DNA of 64,000 bases from Boletus sp. NGJ (Eukaryota > Basidiomycota > Agaricomycetes > Boletales > Boletaceae), in contig JAGTXK010000178.1 in assembly GCA_019096195.1 (NCBI GenBank), forward strand, positions 186,001-250,000, given 5' to 3'. Of the stretch, positions 11,306-23,100 are shown piece by piece. Position numbers and translations under genes: made by a program. Within the stretch, counting starts at the first letter, position 1; each line of letters starts with the position of its first letter. Below the pieces are notes generated by a model. The model was not told the DNA's origin. It did not search any database and saw only the letters and a list, made by a program, of their open reading frames with translations.

Positions 11306-12390
11306 GCGTGTGAAGCCTAAGTTGTGTAGTGTGTTGCATAATCGATGATACCATTTGAGTGCGCCTTGCTTAGAGCCGTAGATGGCAATGCAAAGTCATA
11401 TGACTAGGTCATGACCTTGCTTTTCAAAACCGGGCAGTAGTTCCATGAAAATCACTTCATTTTCATCAAGTTTGCCATTTAGGAATGTGCTGTGGAAGTC
11501 AAAAATGTCGATGTCCCAGTCCAGATATGCTGCGATGGCTAAAATAAGTTGAAGTGAGGCAAGGTGTGCGACAGGTGCATAGATTTCATTGTAGTCAACA
11601 CTGTACTGTTGAGTAAAACCTCACATGACAAGTCATGCCTTGTATTTGTCAATTTCGCCTGCTGAGTTCTTCTTTATCTTGAAGACCCATTTGCAGCTTA
11701 CAATGTTGGTGTTTCAGGGATGTTCAACAACATTCCAGGTGTGCGCGTCGTCAAGACTTGTCAATTCAGTGTTGATCACTTCTTTCCACTTGGGTCAATC
11801 AGGTTGCTTTTTGGCTTCATCAATGGTCACCAGTTCAAGTCCTTCTGCATCTGCACTTCCAGTCAGCAGTGCAAACACCGCTCCTCAGTCATTGAATTCG
11901 CACACTGTCAAGGCGTGTTCAACTGCGCCCTCGACTATGTGCATCCCTTTAGGCAAGACTTGGTTGTCCACTCGTCCATCATGAGTCCCCTCTCCATTCC
12001 ACAACATGTGGATGTATGTCAAATCAAAGCGCTGACAACTTGAGCATTGCAGTTGCTTGCTGTCTGGGTTCAGACTCTCAAAATCGTCACCCAGATGGTT
12101 GACAGGTCATTTTTCAAGTGTGGGTGCGGAGGTTTGGACAGGAATGGGTGTGTCAGGTTTGGGCTTGGTGGGTGGCATGCACTGATCGTTATTGCTAGGA
12201 TTTTCGAAGTGAATTGAGGAAAATTTATCGTAACTGTTACGGTTACAGAAGGGGGTACATCTTTTCCTCTTCCTTCACCCCCCATAGGACTATGGGATGA
12301 CTTGTTCTTCGACTTGGACCAGGGATTCCCCCACAACACCAACTCAGGCATCGCCCCATCTGGAACTCCCTTTCTAGGAAGTTACCCATT
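11306..12390 (-). pseudogene. Copia fossil: N-terminal reverse transcriptase remnant and linker
   Basis: The - strand holds heavily broken reverse-transcriptase N-terminal sequence and a Pro/Ser-rich linker (about 12070-12351) of the kind found between Copia integrase and reverse transcriptase. The + strand frames here are shadows. Confidence 0.55.
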
Positions 12391-12395
12391 TGGTT

Positions 12396-13130
12396 TGGAC
12401 ACTGCCTCCCTATTTCATTGATACATGCCTTTCATCTCTTTCTGATTCAATCATAGACATTGCCTCCTCGGCTGTGTTCTCTCGCACACAGCCTAGTATT
12501 CCAAATCTCCATTTGACTGATGCCTAGATCCTTTATGGTAATCTTTCATCTGTGACTTATGATTACCATATACAATATGAAGTCTGCCCTAGATGGGTAG
12601 GGCCTATAAATAGGGACACTGGCCCTTCATGTAACTCTAACCTAGATCTACACTCCTTCCCATGTAATCTACCAGCTTCTCCCGCTACCGGTTCCACTTC
12701 ACCTCAGAAGCCTCACTCCTGCTCTGGAGGTGATCACCCTTGTGCTCGTGATTGTCTTCCTCATCACTGCACACTTGTATGGCCTTGTTGCCATCCGAAC
12801 CCACTTCTAAAGCTTCGGCAACTCCAACAACCAACAGAGGTTGGTCCGTGCAAGTCCAGGACTCTGCCACCGGCAACTTGTATAAGCCCGGGACTCTGCC
12901 ACTGGCACTAGGCCATGTAAGCCCAGAGATCTAGTTTCTGGCCTCCGCATCCAGTCTGCCCTTTCTTCTCAGAGGATTGTGCCACTGTAGGTAAATCCAA
13001 GACTTCACCATTGGTCGTAGAGGCAATCAGGACACTCTATGTAAAGCTAGCAGTCGGTCCCCAGTCAGAGAAATCATCGGGCCTCTGGAGGTATTTTCCC
13101 CTCAAGTCCTGCTAGTCCTATAATCAAACA
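12396..13130 (+). repeat. Solo LTR inserted in the Copia fossil
   Basis: 735-bp segment starting TGGACACTG and ending AATCAAACA, flanked by TGGTT at 12391-12395 and again at 13131-13135. It interrupts the Copia reading order between integrase and reverse transcriptase. CTATAAATA near 12604 would serve as a TATA box about 25-30 bp before a likely start. No internal coding region exists, as expected after recombination between two LTRs. The parent family is not identified. Confidence 0.75.
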
Positions 13131-13135
13131 TGGTT

Positions 13136-14178
13136 GATTATATGGGAACGTGTCACATTGTTACTCGGCATAACAGTAACATTTGAAGGTAACGTTGCGC
13201 TCAATAACAACTGCATATCGATCTGGCAAGTAGATTCGATGTGCCATTGATTCCAAATCATATCCTACCCAGTTACCTTCAATAGCGTGACCACCCAGCT
13301 TCAATCCGGAGTGGTCTAGGACCCAGCACTTCGAACCCCAGACTGGCAAGTCCCTAAGGTGAGGTTTCTTTCCGTATAACATTTCGTACAGTGTTTTGCC
13401 ATCTAGTGCTCAAGTTGCTGACCTGTTCTTAACCCACATGACATGCAAAAGAGCTTCTCCCCACAGTGTCTTCAGTAGTCCGCTTGCGTGCAAGATAGTG
13501 TGTATGTGTTCTACTAGGGTTTGGTTCAGTCATTCCACAATGCTGTTATGTTAAGGTGTGTCATGGGTGGTAAGCTTTCATTCTGTCCTGCTGCAGTTCA
13601 GGTGATGAGAAAATTTGTCAGATAGGTACTCCCCCCCACAGTTAGAACGAAGTCATTTGACAGAGATGCCATGTTGCGTCTTCAGCCAAGACTCAAACTC
13701 CATTTTCTAGGTGTTTGGACAGAGGATGGGCCCCATATGTCGGTATGTATTTCATCACCAAGTGCCATTGTACGGTTAGGCTCACAAGTGGTACTGATAG
13801 GTTTGCACACTGCTTTTCTGTATTCACAAGCAACGCATTGGCCCATATCAGTGTGGTCCGGATGTAATGTGATGCCCGAGATCATCCCTTTTGACAGCAT
13901 TTCACAAATGGTGGGAATACCAATATGCGATAAACGGGCATGGAGCTCCTCCATGGAGACCTGTTCATCTGCCTTTGCAGCCACTGCAGTTGGAACCTGG
14001 TAGGCATGCTGTGTATGATACAGTCCATTTGTGACGCTGACTTCTCCCAGAAGCTTTTTATGTGCATGAAGATCTGGCAAGTGGATTCATCAAAGACTGC
14101 ACAACACCCTACTTGAGTGAGACAGCTAATCGACACCAGAGTAATGCGCATACTCAGTGCATATAACACGTCTTTCAA
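13136..14178 (-). pseudogene. Copia fossil: GAG-pre-integrase and integrase region
   Basis: 13682-14178 contains the pre-integrase segment (ELHARLSHIGIPT) and a zinc-binding remnant (CVACEYRK). The integrase core then continues to 13161, including the end segment typical of Copia integrase (KPHLRDLPVWGSKCWV). It is part of a broken element. Confidence 0.85.
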
Positions 14179-14265
14179 AAGAACACGGATATGAGAGGAT
14201 CCATTTGGGAGATAGATGGGTAAGTCACCTTTCCCAGTTGCATTGAAAGTACCATTGTCAGCTCC

Positions 14266-15393
14266 TCAGATAGGTTTAGGTGGAATGGAAATGAAGTTGA
14301 TGAAACGTTCACGTGAGGGAGAAAGGTGTTGTGATGCTCCACTGTCATACAGCTCGGGAACACTCGCTGTGTCTATGCATGCAAGGAAAGCTTCGCTGTC
14401 ATGGGTAACATCCAGGGAAGCAAGCCACGCGCAGTCAGGCTGAACTGCTGCATGATTGGGTTGATCTGCTGCATGTGTGGAAGTAGAGCCTTTTTCATTC
14501 TTCGAATCTTTATCTTTGGATTTCTTCCCTTGTGGTTTCCACCCTTTTGGAGCTTGTCTGGACTTTCCACCACCTTCTTCCCAACAGTCACCACTTTTGT
14601 GCCCAGTCCAACCACAGTTGTGACAGGTCCCAAGGAATTTCTGATGAGGTCCCTTTCTGCACTTGAACGCATCTGCTCTGAAAGCAGAATCCTCTGTGGA
14701 TGAACCTTTGCCTTTGGATTTCCCACCATCCTGAAGAGTGAGTCTGTCGTACTCTTCCAAGATGATATCCATCAGATCATCAGGAGTAATGGTCTTTTGC
14801 TGTAGGCACTTGGTAGATGAAAGTGATGCTAGGCCAGGGTTGTAGGAACAAGGAAGTGACGCATATATGATGTTAAAGAGATCGTCATCAGACACTGGTC
14901 ATCCAATCAATGCAAGCTCTTCACACGATGCAATTATTTTGTCTATATGCGCCTGTGCATCGCCACCTTCCTTCAGCTTCAGCTTGCCCAATTGTCAATG
15001 CATCTCTGCACCAACTATGATAGAGTGCTGCTCGAAGAGAGTACTCAATGTTGTGAAGTACTCAAAAGCACTTTTCTTGTTGACCAGTCGGATGAAAAGG
15101 GAGTTAGGGAGTGTAGTGGCAATGATGTGTTAAACTTTTGCATCTTTCTTGGTCCACATCATCAGATCCTTGGTGTAGTCTGCAACTGCTTTCACCTCAT
15201 CTGGAGTTGTTGCCATCCACCCGCTCAATTGCCCAACTGCTGGGTCTATGGGTTTAGGTGTTGTGCCATTGAGGTACCCACTAAGTCCTTGACTGGCCAC
15301 AACAACCTGGAGTCAGACCTTCCAAGTGGTCCACTCCTTACCAGACACATCAAGTTTGGGTAATTTGATCTCCTCAGATGTCGTAGTACTCAT
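14266..15393 (-). pseudogene. Copia fossil: gag and protease region
   Basis: It starts at 15393 with a Copia-type gag N-terminus (KEWTTWKVRL) and runs through the UBN2-like gag core. A CCHC zinc knuckle (CHNCGWTGHKSGDC) lies near 14600-14640. A Lys-rich hinge follows, then a protease site (LYDSGASQHLSP) near 14345. It is part of a broken element. Confidence 0.87.
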
Positions 15394-15440
15394 TGTGGTG
15401 AATATATGCATGTCATTCATGAGTTTTTCCTTCGATCAGA

Positions 15441-15457
15441 GCATGGGGCTCATAACC
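15441..15457 (-). promoter_or_regulatory. Copia primer-binding site matching the anticodon arm of initiator tRNA-Met
   Basis: Directly inside the 5' LTR the + strand reads GCATGGGGCTCATAACC. GGGCTCATAACC is the anticodon-arm sequence of eukaryotic initiator tRNA-Met, with anticodon CAU. So the element strand is complementary to the middle of that tRNA rather than to its 3' end. Drosophila copia and yeast Ty5 are known to prime from such a cleaved half of initiator tRNA-Met. The abutment to the LTR edge at 15458 supports the LTR boundary. Confidence 0.75.
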
Positions 15458-15646
15458 TGTAGAAGTACACTCAGTACTGGATAGAGTCAGTGACTAGTGT
15501 ATTCCACACCTGTAGAAGTACACTATAATGTATGAGTACAAGGTGTGAAGTAATGATAGATGGATCTCACCTCAGTACTGGATAGAGTCAGTGACTGAGG
15601 TGTAGAGTCACATCGAGACGAAGGTTATCTATACGATTATGTAATA
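15458..15646 (-). repeat. Copia terminal repeat, right (5' LTR in element orientation)
   Basis: 189-bp repeat with internal duplication. TGTAGAAGTACACT occurs twice and CTCAGTACTGGATAGAGTCAGTGACT occurs nearly twice, making small hairpins such as CCTCAG...CTGAGG. It ends GTAATA next to TACCT. Confidence 0.6.
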
Positions 15647-15651
15647 TACCT

Positions 15652-16642
15652 TTTGGATCTGGGGGTCCAATGACCAGCACCCCTGCTTATTCTGAGACAT
15701 ATTGTTGCAATACCTTAAGTAAAAACTGTACTTGATTCTTGTGCTTCATTTGAGTACACGTTATATACCCTGTATTTTTGTTTCAAGACTGTAGAATATT
15801 GGGAATGCGGTGTTCTAGTATATGTGCACACTGCATTGCAGATGCAGTGTACATGGAAGGATCTCACGCTTGGCTGGCTGACTTGCTGATTGCGTCGAGG
15901 TTCGAATTCGGTATTAAACTTTTCGTGAAGGGTACAACTTGCGTCCTTGGAAGTTTTCGTTTTCGCTGTACACGTTCCTCGGACTCGGATACATAGGATC
16001 GTTGGGTTTTGATTACATAAACAGTGGCGCAACCTTGACCCATGCGATGATGTACGTTTTACACCTCGCTGTCTGGAGAAAACAGAGGAGAGATATCTGC
16101 AGCTTCTTTTCATCAACGTTTTGTTGTCATTTCTTCGATCGCCCTGACAGCACATACTCTTGATGCACCAACTCCATGAGTCAAGCTTTATTAAGCGCCA
16201 GATCAGTCAGCATCTTCCCCCCACTTAGCGCGTCCTTTTCGGCAACGGAGAGCCGAATGGGTGTCATCCTCCGCATGCACGGCTCAAGGATGAAGCCATA
16301 CTCAATATAAAGTACCAAACCGCACGTACGGAGGCCTTTCGTTCCGCAGTATTCTCATACGCCTCGTCGATCAGATCGCATACCCCGGTTTGTTCGTCTT
16401 CCAATCCTCCGTGCCAGACTTGCTTGTTTCAACGTTGCAGGAATTGCCTTCTGTGCCTTCTGGTGATCTCCATGTTTATGAGATAGGTGCGTTTCCCCCG
16501 TTCGGTGTTGTCCCATGATGTAGTTTGATGTGGTTGATCGCCAACACGGTTTATTTTTAAAGTTGTTTCCTTCTCCGATTTCTCAGCACTCGGACGTCAC
16601 TCGTAAATACCGGGTTAGTTGTGGATTCTCGTAACGCGCATC
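15652..16642. other. Boundary of the repeat block and upstream region of the MFS gene
   Basis: Base composition shifts from repeat-like to host-like near 15.9 kb. The stretch shows no supported coding region. It probably includes the promoter and 5' leader of the transporter gene. Confidence 0.4.
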
Positions 16643-18908
16643 ATGAATCTTTTGCAAAGTCAAAACCAAGCCCAAGTCAAGAGAGACGAGTTTGATCAGG
16701 CTAAATCAAACGACGGATATACACTTGATGTTCTTTCTCTGACCCCTGGATCCCTCTCGCCCAACCTGTGTTCCTCGGAATTGCGGACTCTTCATGACGA
16801 AAACGACACTTCAAACTGTCAAGATCCAGAAAAGGGTGCGATGAAACTTACGGGCAAATATGCCAAGTATGCAGGCGACCCACCAGATGGGGGTCTCAAG
16901 GCGTGGAGCGTCATCCTTGCGTGCGTGGACTACCGTGTCCAACACGTGCTGGGTACTGACACCGATGGTCGTGGGTCGTGCATGCAGAACTGCTTTGACG
17001 ACGTGTTCAGCGTTCGTGATTTTGGTTTTGACTGCGTTTCGGGCGGCTGAGCTGCCGTTTTTTTTGGTTGTGAAATAGGTTTGGATATGTTAACGCGTGG
17101 GGGGTAAGTGTTTATATTTTGGAATCGGTAAATTGGCTGATGCGTGGATAGATCTTTCAAGCATATTACGAAGAGGTAATGCTTCCTAACGAGAGCGCCT
17201 CAGATATGTAAGGCCTCCTTGTCGTTCGCTGCTCGTTCGTCGTCGTTGACATCGTTTGCAGTGCATGGATCGGTTCTGTGCAGGTGGGTTGGGATGTTTG
17301 TTCCACGACACGAGAAATGTCGCTGACGATCGGATGCAAACTTGTTCCTTTTTGATTCGGGATTTTTTTTGTATGACTGATGTCACCGTGCCTCTTATAC
17401 GACCGTCGCTCCACCGCGTTGGCGCCACAAGTATGCCCTTGTCTTTTTCCCGGGACTCATCACGGGACGGTTATTTGACATAGGATACTTCAAGATACCA
17501 TACTTCTTAGCTAGTTGTCTTCTAATAGTGTGCACTTTCCTCATCGCAGAGTGCAACGTTTATTGGCAGTTTTTCTTGGCCCAGGGATTAGGCGTTGGGG
17601 TTAGTTTTTCCCCGTTCGTGTGCGTATGCTTGCTCACTCGCGCTCCTTTTTTTTCCATCGAACAGCTTGCATGTGGTATATTATTCGGACCAGCACTAGG
17701 GATCGTATCACATTGGTTCTCGAAGCGAAGAGGCCTAGCACTGGGCATCAATGCAATCGGGTCGTCGGTCGGAGGGACAGTATTCCCGATCGCAGCGCAA
17801 ATTCTGATACCTGAAGTCGGGTATGTGTAGCGTTCTCTTTCTTTCTTAACGTAATTCTCGTTATTGGCCTACCAGGTTCAAGTGGACAATGCGGATTTTT
17901 GGATTTATACTGATCCTCTTACTTGGTGTAGCAAATCTTGTGAGTTCTAATTACTTGACCCATCGTCTTGCGATTCCTTTGAGATGTTGACCGGTGCGTG
18001 ACACAGCTTATGGATAGACGACTCCCGCCTATGAACGTGAAAGGTGGCCTGTTCAACTGGGCTGCACTCAAAAATCCTGCATATGCTGTTTATTGCATTT
18101 CGGGTGCAACTACTTTTCTTGGGTTGTATACGAGTGAGTTTGGTGCTTTCGTTTTGCCCTTTCTTCACTAGTTCCCATTTGACCCGGGAGTGTGAGATGT
18201 GCGACTGACGCGCGTCGGACAGTGTTAACCTACATACCTATCAGCTCTACTCAAGCGGGCATGCCGAATGATTTTTCATTCTATTTCATCGCTATCGCGA
18301 ATGGCTCCTCTGCTTTTGGCCGGATTTTAGCCGGATATCTCGCGGATCGAGTTGGTGAGTGTCGGCCTGCAAGCCGACACAATCTCTATTGCTTCTGGTA
18401 TTGATATACATGTACAGGTGCACTCAATATCATGGCTCCATTTACAGTCGTAGCGGCCATCATGACGTTTGTGTGGCCGTTTGTGACCAACAAAGATGCG
18501 CTCATTGCGATCACTGTGATATATGGGTACGCAGACCATACTGCTGTTGCTTGTCGTCAATCCTGATCGTCTTCTTCGACAGTGTTTCATGTGGGACCTA
18601 CGTCTCTCTCTGTTCTCTGCCCGCCATGTCAATGGGTGCCGTCGGCGATGTCGGTCGACGCACGGGGTTATTCCTGAGTTTTGCTGCCTTTGGTGCGCTC
18701 GGTGGGCCGCCGATATCTGGGGCCATCAATTCCGCGACAGGTGGCTTCAAGGACGTAGGGTGGTACGCAGGTAAGTGCTCCGAGTTCCTTTTCGCAACGC
18801 AAAACACGCATTCTCAACGGTGGATCAGGCGGTATTGTGCTGTTCTCGGTGTGCTTGCTGTCCTTGACGCGGTATCTTCATCTCGGCAAGTTGAGAGGCA
18901 AGTTCTGA
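16643..18908 (+). CDS. MFS transporter, monocarboxylate-porter-like, multi-intron
   Basis: This is a major facilitator in the plasma or organelle membrane that moves a small organic substrate. The fungal monocarboxylate-porter (MCT/Mch) group is the best fit. The ATG at 16643 opens a polar cytosolic N-terminus of about 85 residues. The group signature DPPDGGLKAW follows just before the first membrane segment. The gene is cut by many introns, the first from about 16922. Exons show helices in order: FGYVNAWG near 17080, FFPGLITGRLFDIGY near 17450, LACGILFGPALGIV near 17670, the substrate-loop segment FSKRRGLALGINAIG, then GRILAGYLADRVG near 18325 (start of the second half) and SFAAFGALGGPPISG near 18690. 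The last exon ends LGKLRGKF with a stop at 18906-18908. Length of about 430-450 residues and about 12 helices fit the family. The substrate cannot be told. Confidence 0.85.
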
Positions 18909-19397
18909 CATGAGCGAGATTAGAGAAAGCAGGCTTGAGGTTGGGGTTGGGGTTGTCATATAGCATGCGGCGTGTACAACGAGCGACGTGTATTATGTAC
19001 GTTGAACGACACGCCATAGATGAACGTCTGACCTGATGAGAAGAAAAAGAAAAAGCTTATGTGACACCGGCTCCCTGATACTAATTCATCGGTTGATCAC
19101 GAGTGGCCGTGGCATCGGACATGTCACGACCGACCGATACCATACTTTCGGGCTTGCCTCGTCAGCGTACGCCTTGAATGATTTCTGAACATAGTCTCGA
19201 GATCGCGTCTCCATTTCTCACCCCGGTCGCTGGGGGAGGACCATCAGATGCGCGGTGCAGAGACCGTGGCAGTTCTTGGGCTCAGGACCAATGCGAACGG
19301 TAGTAGTGCGCGTACATTGTCTCTGCAACCTTGCGGGTGTCCTTGAACTTGAATGGTAAATCATATCAAGTTACAAGGACGGGTCTTTTGCGCACCA
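18909..19397. other. Intergenic, no gene seen
   Basis: This is downstream of the transporter. No supported coding frame was found. It may contain further decayed parts of the duplicated 51-kDa-subunit gene that starts at about 19398. Confidence 0.4.
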
Positions 19398-19942
19398 GGC
19401 GCTCTCTTGCAACCGTTGTGTGGTTAATGTAGGCGAGATCACGATGGTCTAGTTCTTTCTGTGTTCTGAAACTTTGACCATCCCCTCAGGTCCCTCGGGA
19501 TTCAGAATGCACTGGAAAAAGCTGACGTCCTCTTGAAAAGCAGGTCTTGGATCGTCTGAACCATCAGAGGTGGACTTGAAGGACGCGGAAATGCAAGTAT
19601 ACTAGTAGCAGACTCGAATGGTCAATTATGAACGAGCCCGACTGGGAGGAAGGACACAAGGCAAACGGCGCATCATTTTCTCTATCCGTACCTTGTAGTC
19701 AATGCCGACGAGTGTGAACTCGGGAACGTGCACACGTAGTGATCTTCACGAGCTTGTTCTCGAGCGATCTTGTCGTGGTCGAGGTATGAGTATGAGTGCG
19801 AAGTGGGTTCGTTCAAGAGGTGGACCATTCTCCACAAAAGGCCTTACTTACACGTTTGGCTTGGTAAAATTGTCTAGTTTCAGGTTTTTTTCTTTCGACG
19901 TTTACGTTCACCACGGCGCCGCTTATTGAATCCATCGAGGGG
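19398..19942 (+). pseudogene. Degraded 5' half of a second complex I 51-kDa subunit gene
   Basis: Base-level similarity to the working gene at 24895-26588 is plain by eye and runs in the same order. GCTCTCTTGCAACCGTT near 19401 matches exon 1. A stretch from 19480 matches the end of intron 1 and the start of exon 2 (TCTTGGATCGTCTGAACCAT). TACCTTGTAGTCAATGC near 19691 matches the start of exon 3. CGACGTTTACGTTCACC near 19898 and TTATTGAATCCATCGAGG near 19923 match the middle of exon 3. Exons carry deletions, frame shifts and stops. Remnants of introns 1 and 2 are present, so this is a DNA-level duplicate and not a retrocopy. It breaks off at the equivalent of base 25664 of the working gene. 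The 3' part lies at 30503. Confidence 0.85.
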
Positions 19943-20111
19943 GAAATGTTGTTTCAGTTTCGCTGGGCCGACTCACCCTTTCAGTCACTCTCCCAAAGGG
20001 GCATCGTGTAAAGTTTCATGGTATACGTAAACAACGAAAAAAAACATTGTCTGAAAAAGAAAAGCACATGAAAAAATAAAACAGATAAATAACAAAAGGC
20101 ATAAACCCTCC

Positions 20112-23100
20112 TCACCACCCTCTGAGTTTCTTCAACACCCGCTCGTGCAACGCTCGGATGACAGGTCCGACCGTACCGCCCTCACACACGACACCTACAT
20201 CGATTGCCGCGATGCGTCGCCCTCCGAGCCCGCTTTCGGGCGTGCGCGGGCGTGTAGCGCGGACCGCGTCGAGGACGAGCGAACGGAAATCGGGGATGGG
20301 CTCTAGCCCGATCCTCTCCAGGTCCGAATCCGGTTGTGAAGGCGACACGACGTTTCCTTGAAAGAGTGAATAAGACGCATCCAAAATAGCAATGCGTTTG
20401 CTAGTCATTAATCTCAAATCGAGCGCGTGTCTGGGGAAACGGAACGGTGCGCGGGGCATCAGTATATACAAGTGACATGTGGAGGAGCAAGAGGAAAAGA
20501 CGCATACCTAAGATCGCCGTACAACACCCGCCACCATCCCATTCCCTTGACGACCGTATCAAACCACGGCTCATCGGCTGATTTGACCTGCTTGCCTCTC
20601 CCATGGGCGATCGCTACCCGCTCCTGCCTCGTAACCGCCGCGAGGCGATCAAGCTCGACAGCGATAGGCAATGTGTCCCGGAGAAGTCCCACGAGACGAT
20701 GAAGCGACGGTGCAAGGGGACCGTACCGAAGGATCTGGCGGAGGTATGGTTCAGCTTCTTCGTGCGGGTTCGATCGTAGATGGGGTTGTATGGATGTGAC
20801 TGAGGCAGGTGGCGCAAGGGTGTTTGCAGGTGGAAGCGCGAGTGATGGGGAGCAGCGCGAGAAACGAAGTTCAAAGGAGCCGCCCGTCGGGGAAAGTTGG
20901 TCCGTGCAGCTAATCAATACCGTATAGTCCTGTGCGGTTCAATGTTAGTGGTTATGTGGGAGAAAAACGACGACAACGACTTGCCGAAGAGTAGGCAAAT
21001 TCAACGGTCTGTAGGTCGAAGGAAAGAAGTCGGACATCTCGCCATTTCTTTTCTTTCGCCATCTGAGCAACTGTATCAACAATCCTTGTTAGCAGAGGAA
21101 CTCTTCTTCAAGATGTATTCAAAAGCCTCACCCTCTCGGGCAATCACCACCATCTTGGACACCCTCGCCCACTCTTCGAGGAACTCGTCCACGCATGTAT
21201 CCACTTGTTCCGACAAGAACGACACGACCGCTTCCGTAGCGTCATAAATGATCCTCTTCGACGGCCGAATGATATCACTGCTACTCCGTCCGGCGGCAGC
21301 CCGTTTCCCGACAGGTTGTTGTACATATTTAAGCTTAACGCACGTCACAACCTGAGCCTTCTTGTCCGACCACCAATTGAGTGGTATGACACGGATATTG
21401 GGCATCGCTGCCTCGGCTGCCGGAGCGCCGGAAAGGATGTCGGATGATTGAACGCAGAGGGCGGGGATGGAACGGGCGATGGATGATTGTATGTGGGAAA
21501 GGGCGGAAGATTGAGGAAGTGCACTCGTTGGATTGACGTGCGTGTATGGAATACCACGGAGTTTGAACTGCGCTTCGACTTTCGTATAGGCAACGCGCGC
21601 GCTGAGAATGCGTCCTACAGGCTCGAAACAGACGACCACTAGGACCAAATGCTACTTACCAACAATAGGCATAGAGTTCTCGGAGGGTCTGCGTCTCCAG
21701 GTGGAAGCTAGCGGTAGATGGATGAGACACGGCAAGCATGACGGCTTGCCATACAATGAAACTCACTTGTCTTCCCTTCGTAGGGTGTTATGCGCCGAGG
21801 AGGGAACTGCGCGCTTCCGCTTTTGCCCCACCTGAGGATCTTCCACACGCGGCCCAATAGCGACTTCAGACGGTCCCTTCTCACCTCGTATGCGTCGAAT
21901 ATCCAACCACCCGATATCCTCCATAATCATGTTACCATACATACTGTCCGGCAATACCTTGACCGAAATGAGCGCATAGCGAAAATCTTCCTCGGCGATC
22001 ACAAGCACGAGATAGTGAGACGGGAAGTTGGAGAGTTTGATGTACATCATGCCTCTTGCCAATGGACCCAACTTTTGTATCTCTGAGAAACAAACAAACG
22101 CGCATATATGTTGGTGGCCAGGGGGAAAGGCGAGTAAACATACCCTCTTTTGAGAAATTGCGGTGTCGGAAGACTTGCAGGCCGAGGTAGTTCGCTTTCT
22201 GCTCGACGAGGTCCATGATCGTCTATAGGGTTGCAACACGTCGCATGAAGCTTTTAGATGAATCGAACGGTTTTTTGCAACTTACATTAGATCGCAACCT
22301 TACCAAAGCCTCTAGCAACATACCCGGATTGTCGTTCAAGCGGTCCGAGATAACTGCAAACTTGGGTCCGCGGGAGGCAGCGGCGAGATCACCCGTGTCC
22401 CGAAGGTTCATGCGACCAGTTCTGATGTCGATTGAAACGAGAACGACCTCGTCCGCACAAAGATGGGCGCGAAGCACGTGGTACCCGCCTGTCCAGGATC
22501 AGATATCCCTTCTCACAAAAATCGAAGATACAAACCGTGAGAGTCCAAGACGACTTTCCCTTCGGGAGAAAATACATTGCGGGTCGGGCCACGTTGAAGT
22601 TGGGATTGGAATACCTTTAGGATAGCTCTGGCATGCGCGTTGATAACCTTGTGTAGCATCGCCTCAAAATCAAGGTTGTTCGAATCCTAAAGGACACCTC
22701 AGGTTTCATCACACCAAGCTCGCATACACTCACCACCAAAAGTTCTCCGATAATCGTCATGCTTTCAGCTCGATCGATGGCGACACCTAGCGTGCCCCTT
22801 ATGGGCTCCCACTTAACCTCGAATTTGAGACCTTCGACTTCGTCTGACGGTTTTGTTGATCCAAGCTTTGCTTTGAGCTGAAGCTCAGACAGCATACGGG
22901 CTGTTGGGGATCTCGCGGGTCCACCGCCAACCTTGGGACTCGCACGATTCTCGATGATCGAGATAGTAAGCGTTCCTCCATGCGGTGGCAGTTTGAGACG
23001 ATTAAGAGGCTGGGCGCGTCCTGGGATAGCGGTGGGAGTAGGACGTCTTGGGAGTAGCCTGAGTGAACCACGAGGTCAAAAGACTGAGGTACTTACAGCC

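Larger units (their letters stand above)
10145..15646 (-). mobile_element. Ty1/Copia retrotransposon fossil, reverse strand, broken
   Basis: Copia-order element read on the - strand: gag with zinc knuckle, protease, GAG-pre-integrase and integrase, reverse transcriptase, RNase H. Integrase ahead of reverse transcriptase separates Copia from Ty3. The terminal repeats share TGTAGAAGTACACTCAGTAC at one end and the segment around CGAAGGTTATCTATA at the other. The right repeat (15458-15646) is longer than the left because of internal duplication. TACCT flanks both ends. A solo LTR sits inside it at 12396-13130. It is broken, with roughly ten breaks or more, and looks older than the Ty3 fossil to its left. 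Confidence 0.85.

Noticed and set aside
11625-12043. Two overlapping + frames of 119 and 107 codons
   Set aside because: They lie opposite the Copia reverse transcriptase remnant and show no domain.
15885-15925. GGTTCGAATTC, resembling a tRNA B box
   Set aside because: The flanking bases do not pair into a T stem and no A box or acceptor stem fits. No tRNA gene is supported in the window.
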